8,293 nucleotides of DNA from CAZZNQ01 sp964655775 (GCA_964655775.1 CAZZNQ010000124.1:1-8293), one strand, 5' to 3'; shown: positions 1 to 6,094, numbered from the stretch's first letter. Made by a program: numbers and translations. Notes: generated by a model from the sequence alone, not told the origin.

Positions 1-70
1 GCAGCGGGGCGAGACGCCCCGCTCTACCCATTGCAGGGGTAGCGCGGCCGTCTCGACCGCGTTGCTGCAA
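1..70. repeat. Compact palindromic element of three adjacent hairpins
   Basis: Three inverted repeats of 19 nt each lie almost end to end. Positions 4-22 form a perfect 8-bp stem (GCGGGGCG with CGCCCCGC) with an AGA loop. Positions 24-42 form a 6-bp stem (CTACCC with GGGTAG) with a 7-nt loop. Positions 43-61 form an 8-bp stem (CGCGGCCG with CGACCGCG) with one C/A mismatch and a TCT loop. The outer bases GCAGC (1-5) and GCTGC (64-68) are also complementary, so the whole could fold like a cloverleaf. Hairpins 1 and 3 resemble each other in opposite orientation (GAGAC against GTCTC). No T-tract follows, so this is not a typical intrinsic terminator. It looks like a dispersed intergenic repeat (REP/BIME-like), possibly cut by the window edge. 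Copy number cannot be seen here. Confidence 0.6.
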
Positions 71-151
71 GCCGAACAGTGGAGTCCTTATGTAAGACCG
101 CTTAGATCCCATGGACCTTAACTGTTTGAGCATTAGGAGGATACGGCAGAC

Positions 152-1327
152 ATGGCCAAGCGCGGAGAGGGCAAGACAATCCTGCGCCTGTTCGGCATTC
201 CGTTGCGGGTGAACCTCTCGTGGTTCTTCCTGTTCGGCCTGGTGGTGTTCACGCTGGGTACCGAGGGTGGCCTGCTGCGGACCTGGATAGACGACTCGAA
301 CGTATCGGATGCCACTTACTGGCTGCTTGCACTCGCGGGGGCGGTTGGTCTGTTCGCCTCGCTGGTCGCGCACGAGCTCTGCCACTCGCTGGTCGCCCGG
401 CGGTTGGGGATGCCCGTCGGCGGTATCACGCTGTTCATATTCGGCGGCGTCAGCGAGATGACGGAGGAGCCGGAGACGGCCGGACGGGAGTTCCTGATGG
501 CCTTTGTGGGCCCGTTGTCCAGCATCGTCATCGCCGGCCTGTGTTTCCTGGTCTACTGGTACGGCACCACTCGCATGAACATGGGCAAGCCGGCCGCCGC
601 CCTGGTCCGCTACCTGGCCACCATCAACGTGGTGCTGGCCGTCTTCAACAGCGTGCCCGCCTTTCCGCTGGACGGCGGACGCGTCGTGCGCAGCATCATC
701 TGGGGCGCCACCGGCGACCTGCGGCGAGCCACCCGCATAGCGGCGGGACTGGGCTCGGGTTTCGGCCTGCTGATGATCGGCCTCGGGCTCCTCTCCTTTT
801 TCGCCGGCGGAGTCATCGGCGGCATCTGGTTCGTTCTGATCGGCTTTTTCGTCCGGCAGGCGGCGATGGGCAGCTTCCAGCAGACGCTGATGCGCCAGGC
901 GCTTGAAGGCGAGGAGGTCGAACGCTTCATGACGCGCGACCCCGTTACCATCGCTCCGGACGTCACTTTGGACCGGTTCGTTCACGAATACGTCCTGCCT
1001 CGGCATTTCACGACGTTTCCCGTGACCGACGAGGAGAACCGTCTCGTCGGAGTTATCAGCTCGAGGACGCCCGGCCAATACGAGCGCGGCCAGTGGCAGG
1101 ACGTGACCGTCGGGGAGGCGATGCAGGAGGCCGAGGAGGAAACGACAATCGCCCCGCACACGGATGCCGTGGACGGTCTGTCGCGGCTTCAGGGCGAGCC
1201 GGGGAGGCGGTTGATCGTGGTGGATTCCCAGAAGAGGCCCGTCGGCATCATCAGCCTTCGCGACCTGCTGGACTTCCTTGCGCTCAAGATCGATCTGGAA
1301 CCCCGAACCGTAGCACGCAGGAAGTAG
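152..1327 (+). CDS. Site-2 protease family (M50) intramembrane zinc metalloprotease with C-terminal CBS pair
   Basis: This 391-residue membrane protein is predicted to cleave transmembrane substrates within the bilayer, as in regulated intramembrane proteolysis. The zinc motif HELCH is at residues 74-78 in a hydrophobic segment. The second conserved motif, NSVPAFPLDGG, spans 166-176, and its Asp174 is the expected third zinc ligand. Hydrophobic stretches around 20-36, 57-75, 115-137, 150-170 and 196-235 fit a polytopic core. The cytoplasmic tail from about 255 to 377 contains two CBS-like units (about 256-310 and 319-377), which in this subfamily are thought to sense nucleotides. The ATG at 152 follows TAGGAGG (134-140) at a slightly long spacing of 11 nt. 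It is the first gene of the plus-strand operon and is followed after 13 bp by the lactate dehydrogenase. The family is certain from the motifs. The substrate is unknown, and nothing here identifies a sigma or anti-sigma partner. Confidence 0.93.
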   Translation: MAKRGEGKTILRLFGIPLRVNLSWFFLFGLVVFTLGTEGGLLRTWIDDSNVSDATYWLLALAGAVGLFASLVAHELCHSLVARRLGMPVGGITLFIFGGVSEMTEEPETAGREFLMAFVGPLSSIVIAGLCFLVYWYGTTRMNMGKPAAALVRYLATINVVLAVFNSVPAFPLDGGRVVRSIIWGATGDLRRATRIAAGLGSGFGLLMIGLGLLSFFAGGVIGGIWFVLIGFFVRQAAMGSFQQTLMRQALEGEEVERFMTRDPVTIAPDVTLDRFVHEYVLPRHFTTFPVTDEENRLVGVISSRTPGQYERGQWQDVTVGEAMQEAEEETTIAPHTDAVDGLSRLQGEPGRRLIVVDSQKRPVGIISLRDLLDFLALKIDLEPRTVARRK

Positions 1328-1340
1328 AGGTGAGTGCAGA

Positions 1341-2324
1341 ATGAGCAGCCAGCACGTGAATCCAGCAGAGACGGACCGGCCGCCGACGATCGGCATCATC
1401 GGCGCCGGCATGGTGGGGGCATCCCTCGCCTACACCCTGGCTGTCGAGCGCACGGCCGGCGAGATAGTGCTGGTCGACATCGACAAGCAGCGGGCGATGG
1501 GCGAAGCGATGGACATCAACCATGCCCTTCCATTCGTAGGCCCCACGGCCGTCACGGCCGGCGACTACGAGGACTGCGCGGAGGCCGACGTCTTAGTGGT
1601 CACGGCTGGCGTAGCCCAGGAGCCGGGCCAGGGACGCCTCGAGCTCGCAGAGCGTAACGTCGAGATCTTTGGCGATATCATCCCACGCCTTACGGAGCTG
1701 GCGCAGAACGCCATCGTCCTGGTGGTCTCGAATCCGGTGGACGTTCTGACCTACGCCGCGATCAAGCTCAGCGGCCTGCCGTGGGGGCGGGTGATCGGTT
1801 CGGGAACGGTGCTGGACACGGCCCGCTTCCGCTTCGAGCTCAGTTCGCACTGCCGCCTGGATCCACGCAACGTGCACGCCTACATCCTGGGCGAGCACGG
1901 CGACAGCGAAGTGCCCGCCTGGAGCATCGCGAACGTGGCGGGTGTGCCGTTCCCCGAGTTCTGCCGCATGTGCGAAACTTCCTGCAAACCCGGTGCGCTG
2001 GACGAGGTGTTCGAGCGCGTCAAGAACGCCGCCTACGAGATCATCCGCCGCAAGGGCGCCACCTACTACGCCATCGCCCTGGGCACCACGCGCATGATAG
2101 AGGCGATACTGCGCGACCAGAACACCATCCTTACCGCCAGCGTGCTGCTGCAGGGGCAGTATGGCATCGAAGACGTCTGCCTCAGTGTGCCGGTGGTGCT
2201 GGGGCGACAGGGGGCGCGGCAGGTTATCGAGGTGCCGCTTTCCGACGAAGAGTCAGGAGCGCTGGCGGACTCCGCCGGTGTGCTGAAGGGCGTCATCGAC
2301 GACATCGACGCGCTTTCACGGTAA
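1341..2324 (+). CDS. ldh: L-lactate dehydrogenase, probably FBP-regulated
   Basis: A 327-residue cytoplasmic NAD-dependent enzyme that interconverts pyruvate and L-lactate, regenerating NAD+ in fermentation. The Rossmann motif GAGMVG is at 21-26 and Asp46 ends the second strand, which fits NAD over NADP. By comparison with Bacillus LDH, Gln93 corresponds to the specificity residue Gln102 (malate dehydrogenases have Arg there), Arg99 to Arg109, Asp159 to Asp168, Arg162 to Arg171, His186 to the catalytic His195, and Thr241 to Thr246. Arg164 and His179 match Arg173 and His188, the fructose-1,6-bisphosphate site of allosteric bacterial LDHs, so activation by FBP is likely. The ATG follows AGAGGTGAG in the 13-bp gap after the protease gene, and the antiporter gene begins 11 bp after the stop. 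The first roughly 14 residues are a short extension before the Rossmann strand. Malate dehydrogenase is the main alternative, and Gln93 argues against it. Confidence 0.93.
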   Translation: MSSQHVNPAETDRPPTIGIIGAGMVGASLAYTLAVERTAGEIVLVDIDKQRAMGEAMDINHALPFVGPTAVTAGDYEDCAEADVLVVTAGVAQEPGQGRLELAERNVEIFGDIIPRLTELAQNAIVLVVSNPVDVLTYAAIKLSGLPWGRVIGSGTVLDTARFRFELSSHCRLDPRNVHAYILGEHGDSEVPAWSIANVAGVPFPEFCRMCETSCKPGALDEVFERVKNAAYEIIRRKGATYYAIALGTTRMIEAILRDQNTILTASVLLQGQYGIEDVCLSVPVVLGRQGARQVIEVPLSDEESGALADSAGVLKGVIDDIDALSR

Positions 2325-2335
2325 CGGAGGACGGG

Positions 2336-3283
2336 ATGTCTCTGTGGCTTGCCATACCGCTATTCGTCGTCGGCCTCGGGCTCGTTATCTACTTCGCGGA
2401 GAAGCTGTTCGAGGGTGTCGTCGGAACCTCTATGGGTTTTGGACTCTCGGCGTTCCTGGTGAGCGTGGTTTTCATCGGCTTTGACCCCGAGAATCTGGCC
2501 GTGGGGGCGGCCGGCTCGTTCGAAGGAGTCGCCGGCATCGCCCTGGGCAGCGTTGCAGGGGCACTGATGGTCGCCATCGCGCTCGCCTTCGGCATCACGG
2601 CGCTCCTGTTTCCGCTGGAGTTCAAGCAGGCCCCTATGCGGGTGCTCGTCGTGCCGGTGTTGGCCGTCGTGCTCATCTTGGCCGTCTGCTTCGACGGACT
2701 GCTATCGCGGACTGACGGCCTGATACTGCTTGGGGCGTTCGCCCTTGCGGTGGGCTACCTGGCCGTATTGTCACGAAAGGGGCTGGACATCGAGCCGGGA
2801 GGCGAGGTGGCCGAGACACTCGAAAAGGAGGAGCCTCCCGGCCGGTGGCGCTCCGCCGGCCTGCTGGCATTGTCGCTTGTGGCGATAACGGGCGGCAGCG
2901 AGCTGCTGGTCCGTTCCTCCAGGCCGATCATATCTGCTTTGGGGCTCTCGGATACGGTGTTCGGGATGACCGTGCTGGCGCTGCTGGTGAGCGTCGAGGA
3001 ACTGGCCCGGGAACTGCCGGCCGCCGCGCGGGGTCACTCGGAGATAACGTTTGGCAACGTGGTCGGTTCGGTGCTGGCATTTGTACTGTTCAACGCGGGC
3101 ATCATCGCCCTGGTGCGCCCGGTGCCGGTTGCGGACGAGATACGCAGCTTCTATCTGCCGGCATGTCTGATCACGGTTGTCATCGTGTGCGCGTTCATGC
3201 TGGGCAGGCGGGTGCCGCGCTGGGGCGGCGCCGTGCTCGTTTTGCTCTACCTCGGCTTTGCAGCGTACGGCTTCATCTTCTGA
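2336..3283 (+). CDS. Divergent Na+/Ca2+ exchanger-type (CaCA superfamily) membrane protein
   Basis: A 315-residue polytopic protein with about ten hydrophobic segments in two halves joined by a charged loop (about 146-171, rich in Glu and Lys). Each half carries an alpha-repeat-like segment: residues 38-80, containing DPEN (50-53) and GSVAG (71-75), and residues 209-253, containing VEELARELPAA (220-230) and FGNVVGSV (239-246). In classical family members these repeats read roughly as G-T-S-x-PE and GSN-x-FN. Here the acidic residues Glu52 and Glu221/222 remain, but the Asn of GSN is replaced in both repeats. The ATG at 2336 follows CGGAGG (2325-2330), 11 bp after the ldh stop. The open frame extends farther upstream inside ldh, but only this start gives a membrane protein. 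Cation exchange across the inner membrane is inferred from the fold, and the ion is uncertain. It is the last gene of the operon and converges with the gene on the other strand. Confidence 0.8.
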   Translation: MSLWLAIPLFVVGLGLVIYFAEKLFEGVVGTSMGFGLSAFLVSVVFIGFDPENLAVGAAGSFEGVAGIALGSVAGALMVAIALAFGITALLFPLEFKQAPMRVLVVPVLAVVLILAVCFDGLLSRTDGLILLGAFALAVGYLAVLSRKGLDIEPGGEVAETLEKEEPPGRWRSAGLLALSLVAITGGSELLVRSSRPIISALGLSDTVFGMTVLALLVSVEELARELPAAARGHSEITFGNVVGSVLAFVLFNAGIIALVRPVPVADEIRSFYLPACLITVVIVCAFMLGRRVPRWGGAVLVLLYLGFAAYGFIF

Positions 3284-3290
3284 GCGCGGT

Positions 3291-4163
3291 TCAGCCCGAT
3301 TCTCCGTAGTATTCGCGGCACTCCTGCTCCCTTCCCCTCACCACGCGCCGTCCCTCCAATCTGCCGCTCCCCGCCGTCACCACCGTGCACTGCCCCTCGC
3401 GGTCGCCGCGTTCGTAGTAGATGACGACCCAGTCGTGGGTCTTGCCCAGATCATGCGCGCGGGCAGTGTTGGAGTACAGGACAGTAAAATCCCACCCCTC
3501 TTCGCGCCTCTCCATGATCGGAAGCCAGGCCTCGCCTTCGGGGTTGAACCGCCGCGGCGCGATCTTGCGTAACTCGCCCTCCTTGGCCTTCGATCGGTAG
3601 TCCTCGTCCAGGCTGAGCAGCAGTTCCACAGACAGTTGGCCAGGTTCCGAACCGCCTTCTGCGCCGGCGCGGCTGCGGGCACGTCGCACTGCGCCACGGC
3701 TCAGCATGCCGGCCAGGGCGTCCTGTATGCCCTGGATTCGCTTATCTCCCAGGCCCTCGATGTCGTCGAGGCGGCCCTCCCGCGCGGCGTTCTCCAGTTC
3801 CTCCAGGCTCTCGATACCCGCTTGTTCGTGGATCCTGTGCGCAAGCTTATCGCCGATGCCGGGGACACGGGTCAGAGCTTCCTCGGGCGACGCCTCGGAC
3901 CTGAGCCTCTCCAGCAGTCCCAGCCGTCCGGTCTCCAGAACCTCGCGGATGGCTCCGGCGATGCCCTCCCCGACGTTCTCCAAGTCTTGAAGGGCGTCCC
4001 AACCCTCTTCGGAAGCAATGTCGGCCAGCGACCGGTCCAGGCCCCGGATCGTGTCGGCTGCGCGCCGATAGCTTCTCACCCGGAAAGGATTGCCGTCACG
4101 GAGTTCGATCAGATCGCCCACTTCGTCCAGGACGGCCGCGACTTCGTCGTTGGCGACCTTCAT
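3291..4163 (-). CDS. Helix-hairpin-helix DNA-binding protein derived from the PolX N-terminal region, without polymerase domain
   Basis: A 290-residue soluble protein. Residues 1-55 resemble the 8-kDa N-terminal domain of family X DNA polymerases, including the NPFRVRSYRRAAD block at 25-37. Helix-hairpin-helix units follow at about 61-87 (around NVGEGIAGAI), 98-112 (around VPGIGDKLA) and 133-150 (around IEGLGDKRI). A PolX would then have the nucleotidyltransferase palm and often a PHP domain. Here there is instead a basic linker (155-170) and a C-terminal domain of about 110 residues (about 180-290), with a Trp- and Tyr-rich core (WDFTVLYSNTARAHDLGKTHDWVVIYY, split at 224-238 and 239-250) and ending in EYYGESG. 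No polymerase catalytic aspartates are evident. Binding of gapped or nicked DNA is inferred from the N-terminal half, and the C-terminal function is unknown. The ATG at 4163 lies 10 bp after the holin-like gene, with only a weak GAAAG upstream, so translation may be coupled. Confidence 0.78.
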   Translation of the reverse strand: MKVANDEVAAVLDEVGDLIELRDGNPFRVRSYRRAADTIRGLDRSLADIASEEGWDALQDLENVGEGIAGAIREVLETGRLGLLERLRSEASPEEALTRVPGIGDKLAHRIHEQAGIESLEELENAAREGRLDDIEGLGDKRIQGIQDALAGMLSRGAVRRARSRAGAEGGSEPGQLSVELLLSLDEDYRSKAKEGELRKIAPRRFNPEGEAWLPIMERREEGWDFTVLYSNTARAHDLGKTHDWVVIYYERGDREGQCTVVTAGSGRLEGRRVVRGREQECREYYGESG

Positions 4164-4173
4164 GCACGCGCTT

Positions 4174-4443
4174 TCAGGCTTCGGGACGCGCCTGGGTGCT
4201 TCCGGCCAGGCGGTTGTAGAGCCAGGCGAACACCAGACCGCCCACGAAGCCGTCCACCAGGCCCCAGACGAGGCCGACCACGCTGCCGACCGGGCTTATC
4301 CGGTAGCCCCAGTAGACCAGGCCGATCACCGTCGGCTCGCCCGTGGCGCCCGTGCGGATCATCATCCACCAGGTCAGCAGAAAAACCCCGAATCCCCACA
4401 CGAGTGCGCACGTTATCGCAAACGCTTTGACATTCAGCTTCAT
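4174..4443 (-). CDS. Small two-helix membrane protein, 'bacteriophage holin'-like family
   Basis: An 89-residue protein beginning MKLNVKAFAIT, with hydrophobic helices at about 7-27 and 52-79. The Gly-rich second helix (SPVGSVVGLVWGLVDGFVGG, 50-69) ends in FAWLYNRLAG. I recognise this pattern (MKLNVKAFA start, GSxxGLxxGxxDG, FAWLYN) as a small chromosomal family often labelled 'bacteriophage holin' in databases. That label is by resemblance, and no lysis role is shown. No endolysin or other phage gene is in the window. The start at 4443 follows GGAGAG (about 4454-4459), a good ribosome-binding site. The gene follows a 144-bp gap containing a strong hairpin and is followed after 10 bp by the PolX-like DNA-binding protein gene. 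The function is unknown, and a small envelope protein is the safest description. Confidence 0.75.
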   Translation of the reverse strand: MKLNVKAFAITCALVWGFGVFLLTWWMMIRTGATGEPTVIGLVYWGYRISPVGSVVGLVWGLVDGFVGGLVFAWLYNRLAGSTQARPEA

Positions 4444-4471
4444 AGTAATCTTCTCTCCTTTCCGTAAATGC

Positions 4472-4513
4472 TCCGGAGCAGCCGCCCGCGCCCCCCGCAG
4501 GCGGCTGCCCGGA
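4472..4513. repeat. Imperfect 14-bp inverted repeat in the dodecin to holin-like gap
   Basis: Left arm 4472-4486 and right arm 4500-4513 pair over 14 bp (TCCGG then GCAGCCGCC against GGCGGCTGC then CCGGA), with one bulged A at 4477 and a 13-nt C-rich loop. Read on the minus strand it lies about 75 nt after the dodecin stop and just upstream of the ribosome-binding site of the holin-like gene. No run of T follows it in either direction, so it is not a standard intrinsic terminator. It could be a transcript-processing or attenuating hairpin, or a dispersed repeat. The rest of the gap (4444-4471 and 4514-4587) holds no gene I can support. Confidence 0.6.
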
Positions 4514-4587
4514 ATCCGATGGCTGCCTTCCAGCCCCCGTTGGAGACAGCTACGGTTTGCAGTCAGCAGGCAAGGCTGTGCCCCCGC

Positions 4588-4800
4588 TCAGCCTCCCGCC
4601 CCCTGCAGCACAAAGGTCACCTTCATGTCTACGCGATACTCCTTGATCTTCCCGTTCGCAACGACGACTTTCTGCTCCTTTATCCACGCCCCCTCGATGT
4701 TCTCAACGGTCTCGCTGGCGCGGTCTATTCCCTGCTGGATCGCATCCTCGAAACTTTTCGTCGACGAAGCGCTGATCTCGATCACTTTGGCAACTGACAT
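4588..4800 (-). CDS. Dodecin family protein
   Basis: A 70-residue cytoplasmic protein with the complete dodecin layout: strand 1 (VAKVIEISASS, 3-13), one long helix (KSFEDAIQQGIDRASETV, 15-32), then strands at about 37-48 and 52-65 (KEYRVDMKVTFVL). Dodecins assemble into hollow dodecamers that store or buffer flavins. Some members bind calcium or have no shown flavin binding. In well-studied flavin-binding members a Trp sits in a pattern such as LDWFEV. Here the matching stretch reads EGAWIKEQ, with Trp39 two residues later, so flavin binding is uncertain. The ATG at 4800 follows AGGGAG (about 4809-4814) at 8-nt spacing. The gene lies 33 bp after the membrane protein gene and is probably co-transcribed with it. 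The family is firm and the ligand is open. Confidence 0.92.
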   Translation of the reverse strand: MSVAKVIEISASSTKSFEDAIQQGIDRASETVENIEGAWIKEQKVVVANGKIKEYRVDMKVTFVLQGAGG

Positions 4801-4833
4801 CGCAAGATCTCCCTTCGAGCTGAATACCTGACG

Positions 4834-5274
4834 CTATAGAATCAAGTCGAACACCGGCAGCGTCGCAGGCGGCGCCGGCACCTCCGGCACCCTCCATATG
4901 TAATGGGCGAGCAGTACACCCAACAGCACGATGAGCAAGAGCCAGAAGAACAGGCCGAACGCCGTTGCCATTTCGCCTGCCGGAGGCGGTTCGACCGCGG
5001 CCGCCTCACCCGGAGTGGCCGGCCGCAGCAACGCGGCGAACAGCAGCGCCAGCACGAGACCTGCCGCGAGGAACATCAGCCAGCTGACCCCCCAGAGAGT
5101 CGGACCCGAGGGCGCTACCCAGACCCCTGCCGCCCAGACGATGGCGAACAGAAGAATGAACATAAAGACGAAGCCGGATAGGGGCCCCGGTGCGCGTCTT
5201 CGGCCCGGCCCCACCAACAGGGCGGCTATCAGTAACGCGACAATTAGGGCGAGCAGTATCTCCAGTGCGATCAT
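4834..5274 (-). CDS. Four-helix membrane protein of unknown function
   Basis: A 146-residue integral membrane protein that I do not recognise. Predicted transmembrane helices are at about 3-22, 33-54, 58-83 and 103-124. The loop between helices 1 and 2 is short and basic (GPGRRRAPG, 22-30), which suggests that it faces the cytoplasm, with both termini outside if the positive-inside rule holds. A Pro/Ala/Glu-rich loop (85-102) precedes helix 4, and the tail after it is Pro-rich (129-140). No catalytic or metal-binding motif is visible. The ATG at 5274 follows GGGAGTG at a normal distance, and the gene starts 39 bp after the BON protein stop. Its place between the BON and dodecin genes suggests an envelope-related role, as an inference only. 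It could be a lineage-specific protein. Confidence 0.75.
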   Translation of the reverse strand: MIALEILLALIVALLIAALLVGPGRRRAPGPLSGFVFMFILLFAIVWAAGVWVAPSGPTLWGVSWLMFLAAGLVLALLFAALLRPATPGEAAAVEPPPAGEMATAFGLFFWLLLIVLLGVLLAHYIWRVPEVPAPPATLPVFDLIL

Positions 5275-5313
5275 TATCGGTCACTCCCGATTGAGCTCAT
5301 CTCTCGCTTGTCG

Positions 5314-5991
5314 TCAGACCGCCGGTGCGTGCTGCACGGTTAGCTTGTCCTCGACCTCCACCACCCCGAGCGTGTGCGCGGCAACGTCCAGGGCAAGGCG
5401 TCGTTCATGCCACGTGCCCACCGTGCCGCTGAGGGTGACTTCGCCCTCGCTTACTTCCACCGTGATGGCGTCGGCCTCAACCGCAGCGTTGCGCTCCAGT
5501 GCCGACCGCACGTCGCCTGCTATCTGGGCGTCCAGGATGTTGCCCTCAGGCACCACGCTGAGCTCGTTCTCCACGGCCAGCACGCCCATGAGCCCCGCCA
5601 CCAGTTCTCCGGCGTAGCGCTTCTTCCAGAACCGATCCACCATCCCGTTCAGCTTCACAACCCCGGAGTCGACGTTCACGCGCAGGTTTGCGGGGTCCAG
5701 GTAGGCGTTCCATTCCAAAATGCTCTGGGCGTATTGGCGCAAATCGTCGTCGTCCATCGTGGCCGCCGGCCCGGACGGCTCGATGGCCAGGCGGTTGTCC
5801 ACATCGACAACCCCGGGTATCACTCGTGCGCCTTCCATCGCCGCGCCGCGGGCGGTGTAGGAGGGAACTGTTCCGGACAGCGTGACCTTCCCGTTGTCTA
5901 CCTCCACGTGGACATCGGATGCGTCCACGCGTGCGTCCCACTGAAGCTGTTCGGCCACGCGATCCCTAAGGTGCTCGTCCCTCGATGCCAT
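5314..5991 (-). CDS. Triple BON-domain protein
   Basis: A 225-residue protein made almost wholly of three BON domains, at about 5-71, 81-148 and 154-220. Each follows the usual pattern of an N-terminal helix (such as LRDRVAEQLQWD), a strand with a conserved Gly (GKVTLSGTV at 34-42, GVVKLNGMV at 110-118, GEVTLSGTV at 183-191), then a helix and a strand ending in V-x-V-x-N/D-x-L. BON domains are linked to binding of phospholipid or other envelope surfaces, as in OsmY and the Kbp protein. There is no signal peptide, so unlike OsmY this copy is predicted to be cytoplasmic. The start at 5991 is chosen because GGAAGGAAGGG ends 7 nt before it. A longer reading from 6060 lacks such a site. The gene begins the five-gene minus-strand run after a 154-bp gap, and a stress or osmotic role is inferred. 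Confidence 0.88.
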   Translation of the reverse strand: MASRDEHLRDRVAEQLQWDARVDASDVHVEVDNGKVTLSGTVPSYTARGAAMEGARVIPGVVDVDNRLAIEPSGPAATMDDDDLRQYAQSILEWNAYLDPANLRVNVDSGVVKLNGMVDRFWKKRYAGELVAGLMGVLAVENELSVVPEGNILDAQIAGDVRSALERNAAVEADAITVEVSEGEVTLSGTVGTWHERRLALDVAAHTLGVVEVEDKLTVQHAPAV

Positions 5992-5998
5992 GCTTGAT

Positions 5999-6009
5999 CC
6001 CTTCCTTCC
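5999..6009 (-). promoter_or_regulatory. Ribosome-binding site fixing the BON protein start
   Basis: On the minus strand GGAAGGAAGGG ends 7 nt before the ATG at 5991. This favours the 225-residue product over the 248-residue reading that starts at 6060, which has no comparable site. Confidence 0.65.
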
Positions 6010-6066
6010 GCCCGCGGCGCCCCCCTCGAACTCACGAACGAGGTCGCCACAATACCACACACCCTC

Positions 6067-6094
6067 ACTGTATCCGATCGGGAGTCGGGCTCAA
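6067..6094 (-). promoter_or_regulatory. Candidate sigma70-type promoter for the BON-dodecin gene run
   Basis: On the minus strand TTGAGC (6094-6089) and TACAGT (6072-6067) are separated by 16 nt and lie about 75 nt upstream of the BON start. Each hexamer matches the consensus at about four of six positions. The location, in the 154-bp gap after the formyltransferase gene, is sensible, but the match is only moderate. The rest of the gap (5992-6145) shows no gene and no clear terminator. Confidence 0.3.

Noticed and set aside
63..94. Promoter TTGCTG ... TATGTA upstream of the protease gene
   Set aside because: The spacer is 20 nt, and the first hexamer lies inside the palindromic element, so support is too weak.
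1341..2324. Malate dehydrogenase as the product
   Set aside because: The specificity residue is Gln93, not Arg, and the segment AQEPGQGRLEL matches the LDH pattern.
1781..2335. Long upstream extension of the exchanger reading frame inside ldh
   Set aside because: It lies fully within the well-supported ldh gene in another frame, is Arg/Gly-rich and unlike a membrane protein, and the ATG at 2336 has a good ribosome-binding site.
3270..3300. Bidirectional terminator between the convergent genes
   Set aside because: Only 7 bp separate the stops, and no hairpin with a T-tract is visible there.
3291..4163. Calling this gene a full DNA polymerase X
   Set aside because: Only the N-terminal 8-kDa-like and HhH portions are present, and no palm or PHP motifs are visible.
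3636..4430. Plus-strand open frame of 264 codons opposite the HhH and holin-like genes
   Set aside because: Its composition is that of an antisense shadow in GC-rich DNA, and both minus-strand genes have recognisable families.
4174..4443. Prophage remnant suggested by the holin-like protein
   Set aside because: No other phage gene, integrase or attachment-like repeat is in the window, and base composition matches the neighbours.
5992..6060. N-terminal extension of the BON protein starting MWYC
   Set aside because: It has no ribosome-binding site, adds no domain, and covers the strong site before 5991.
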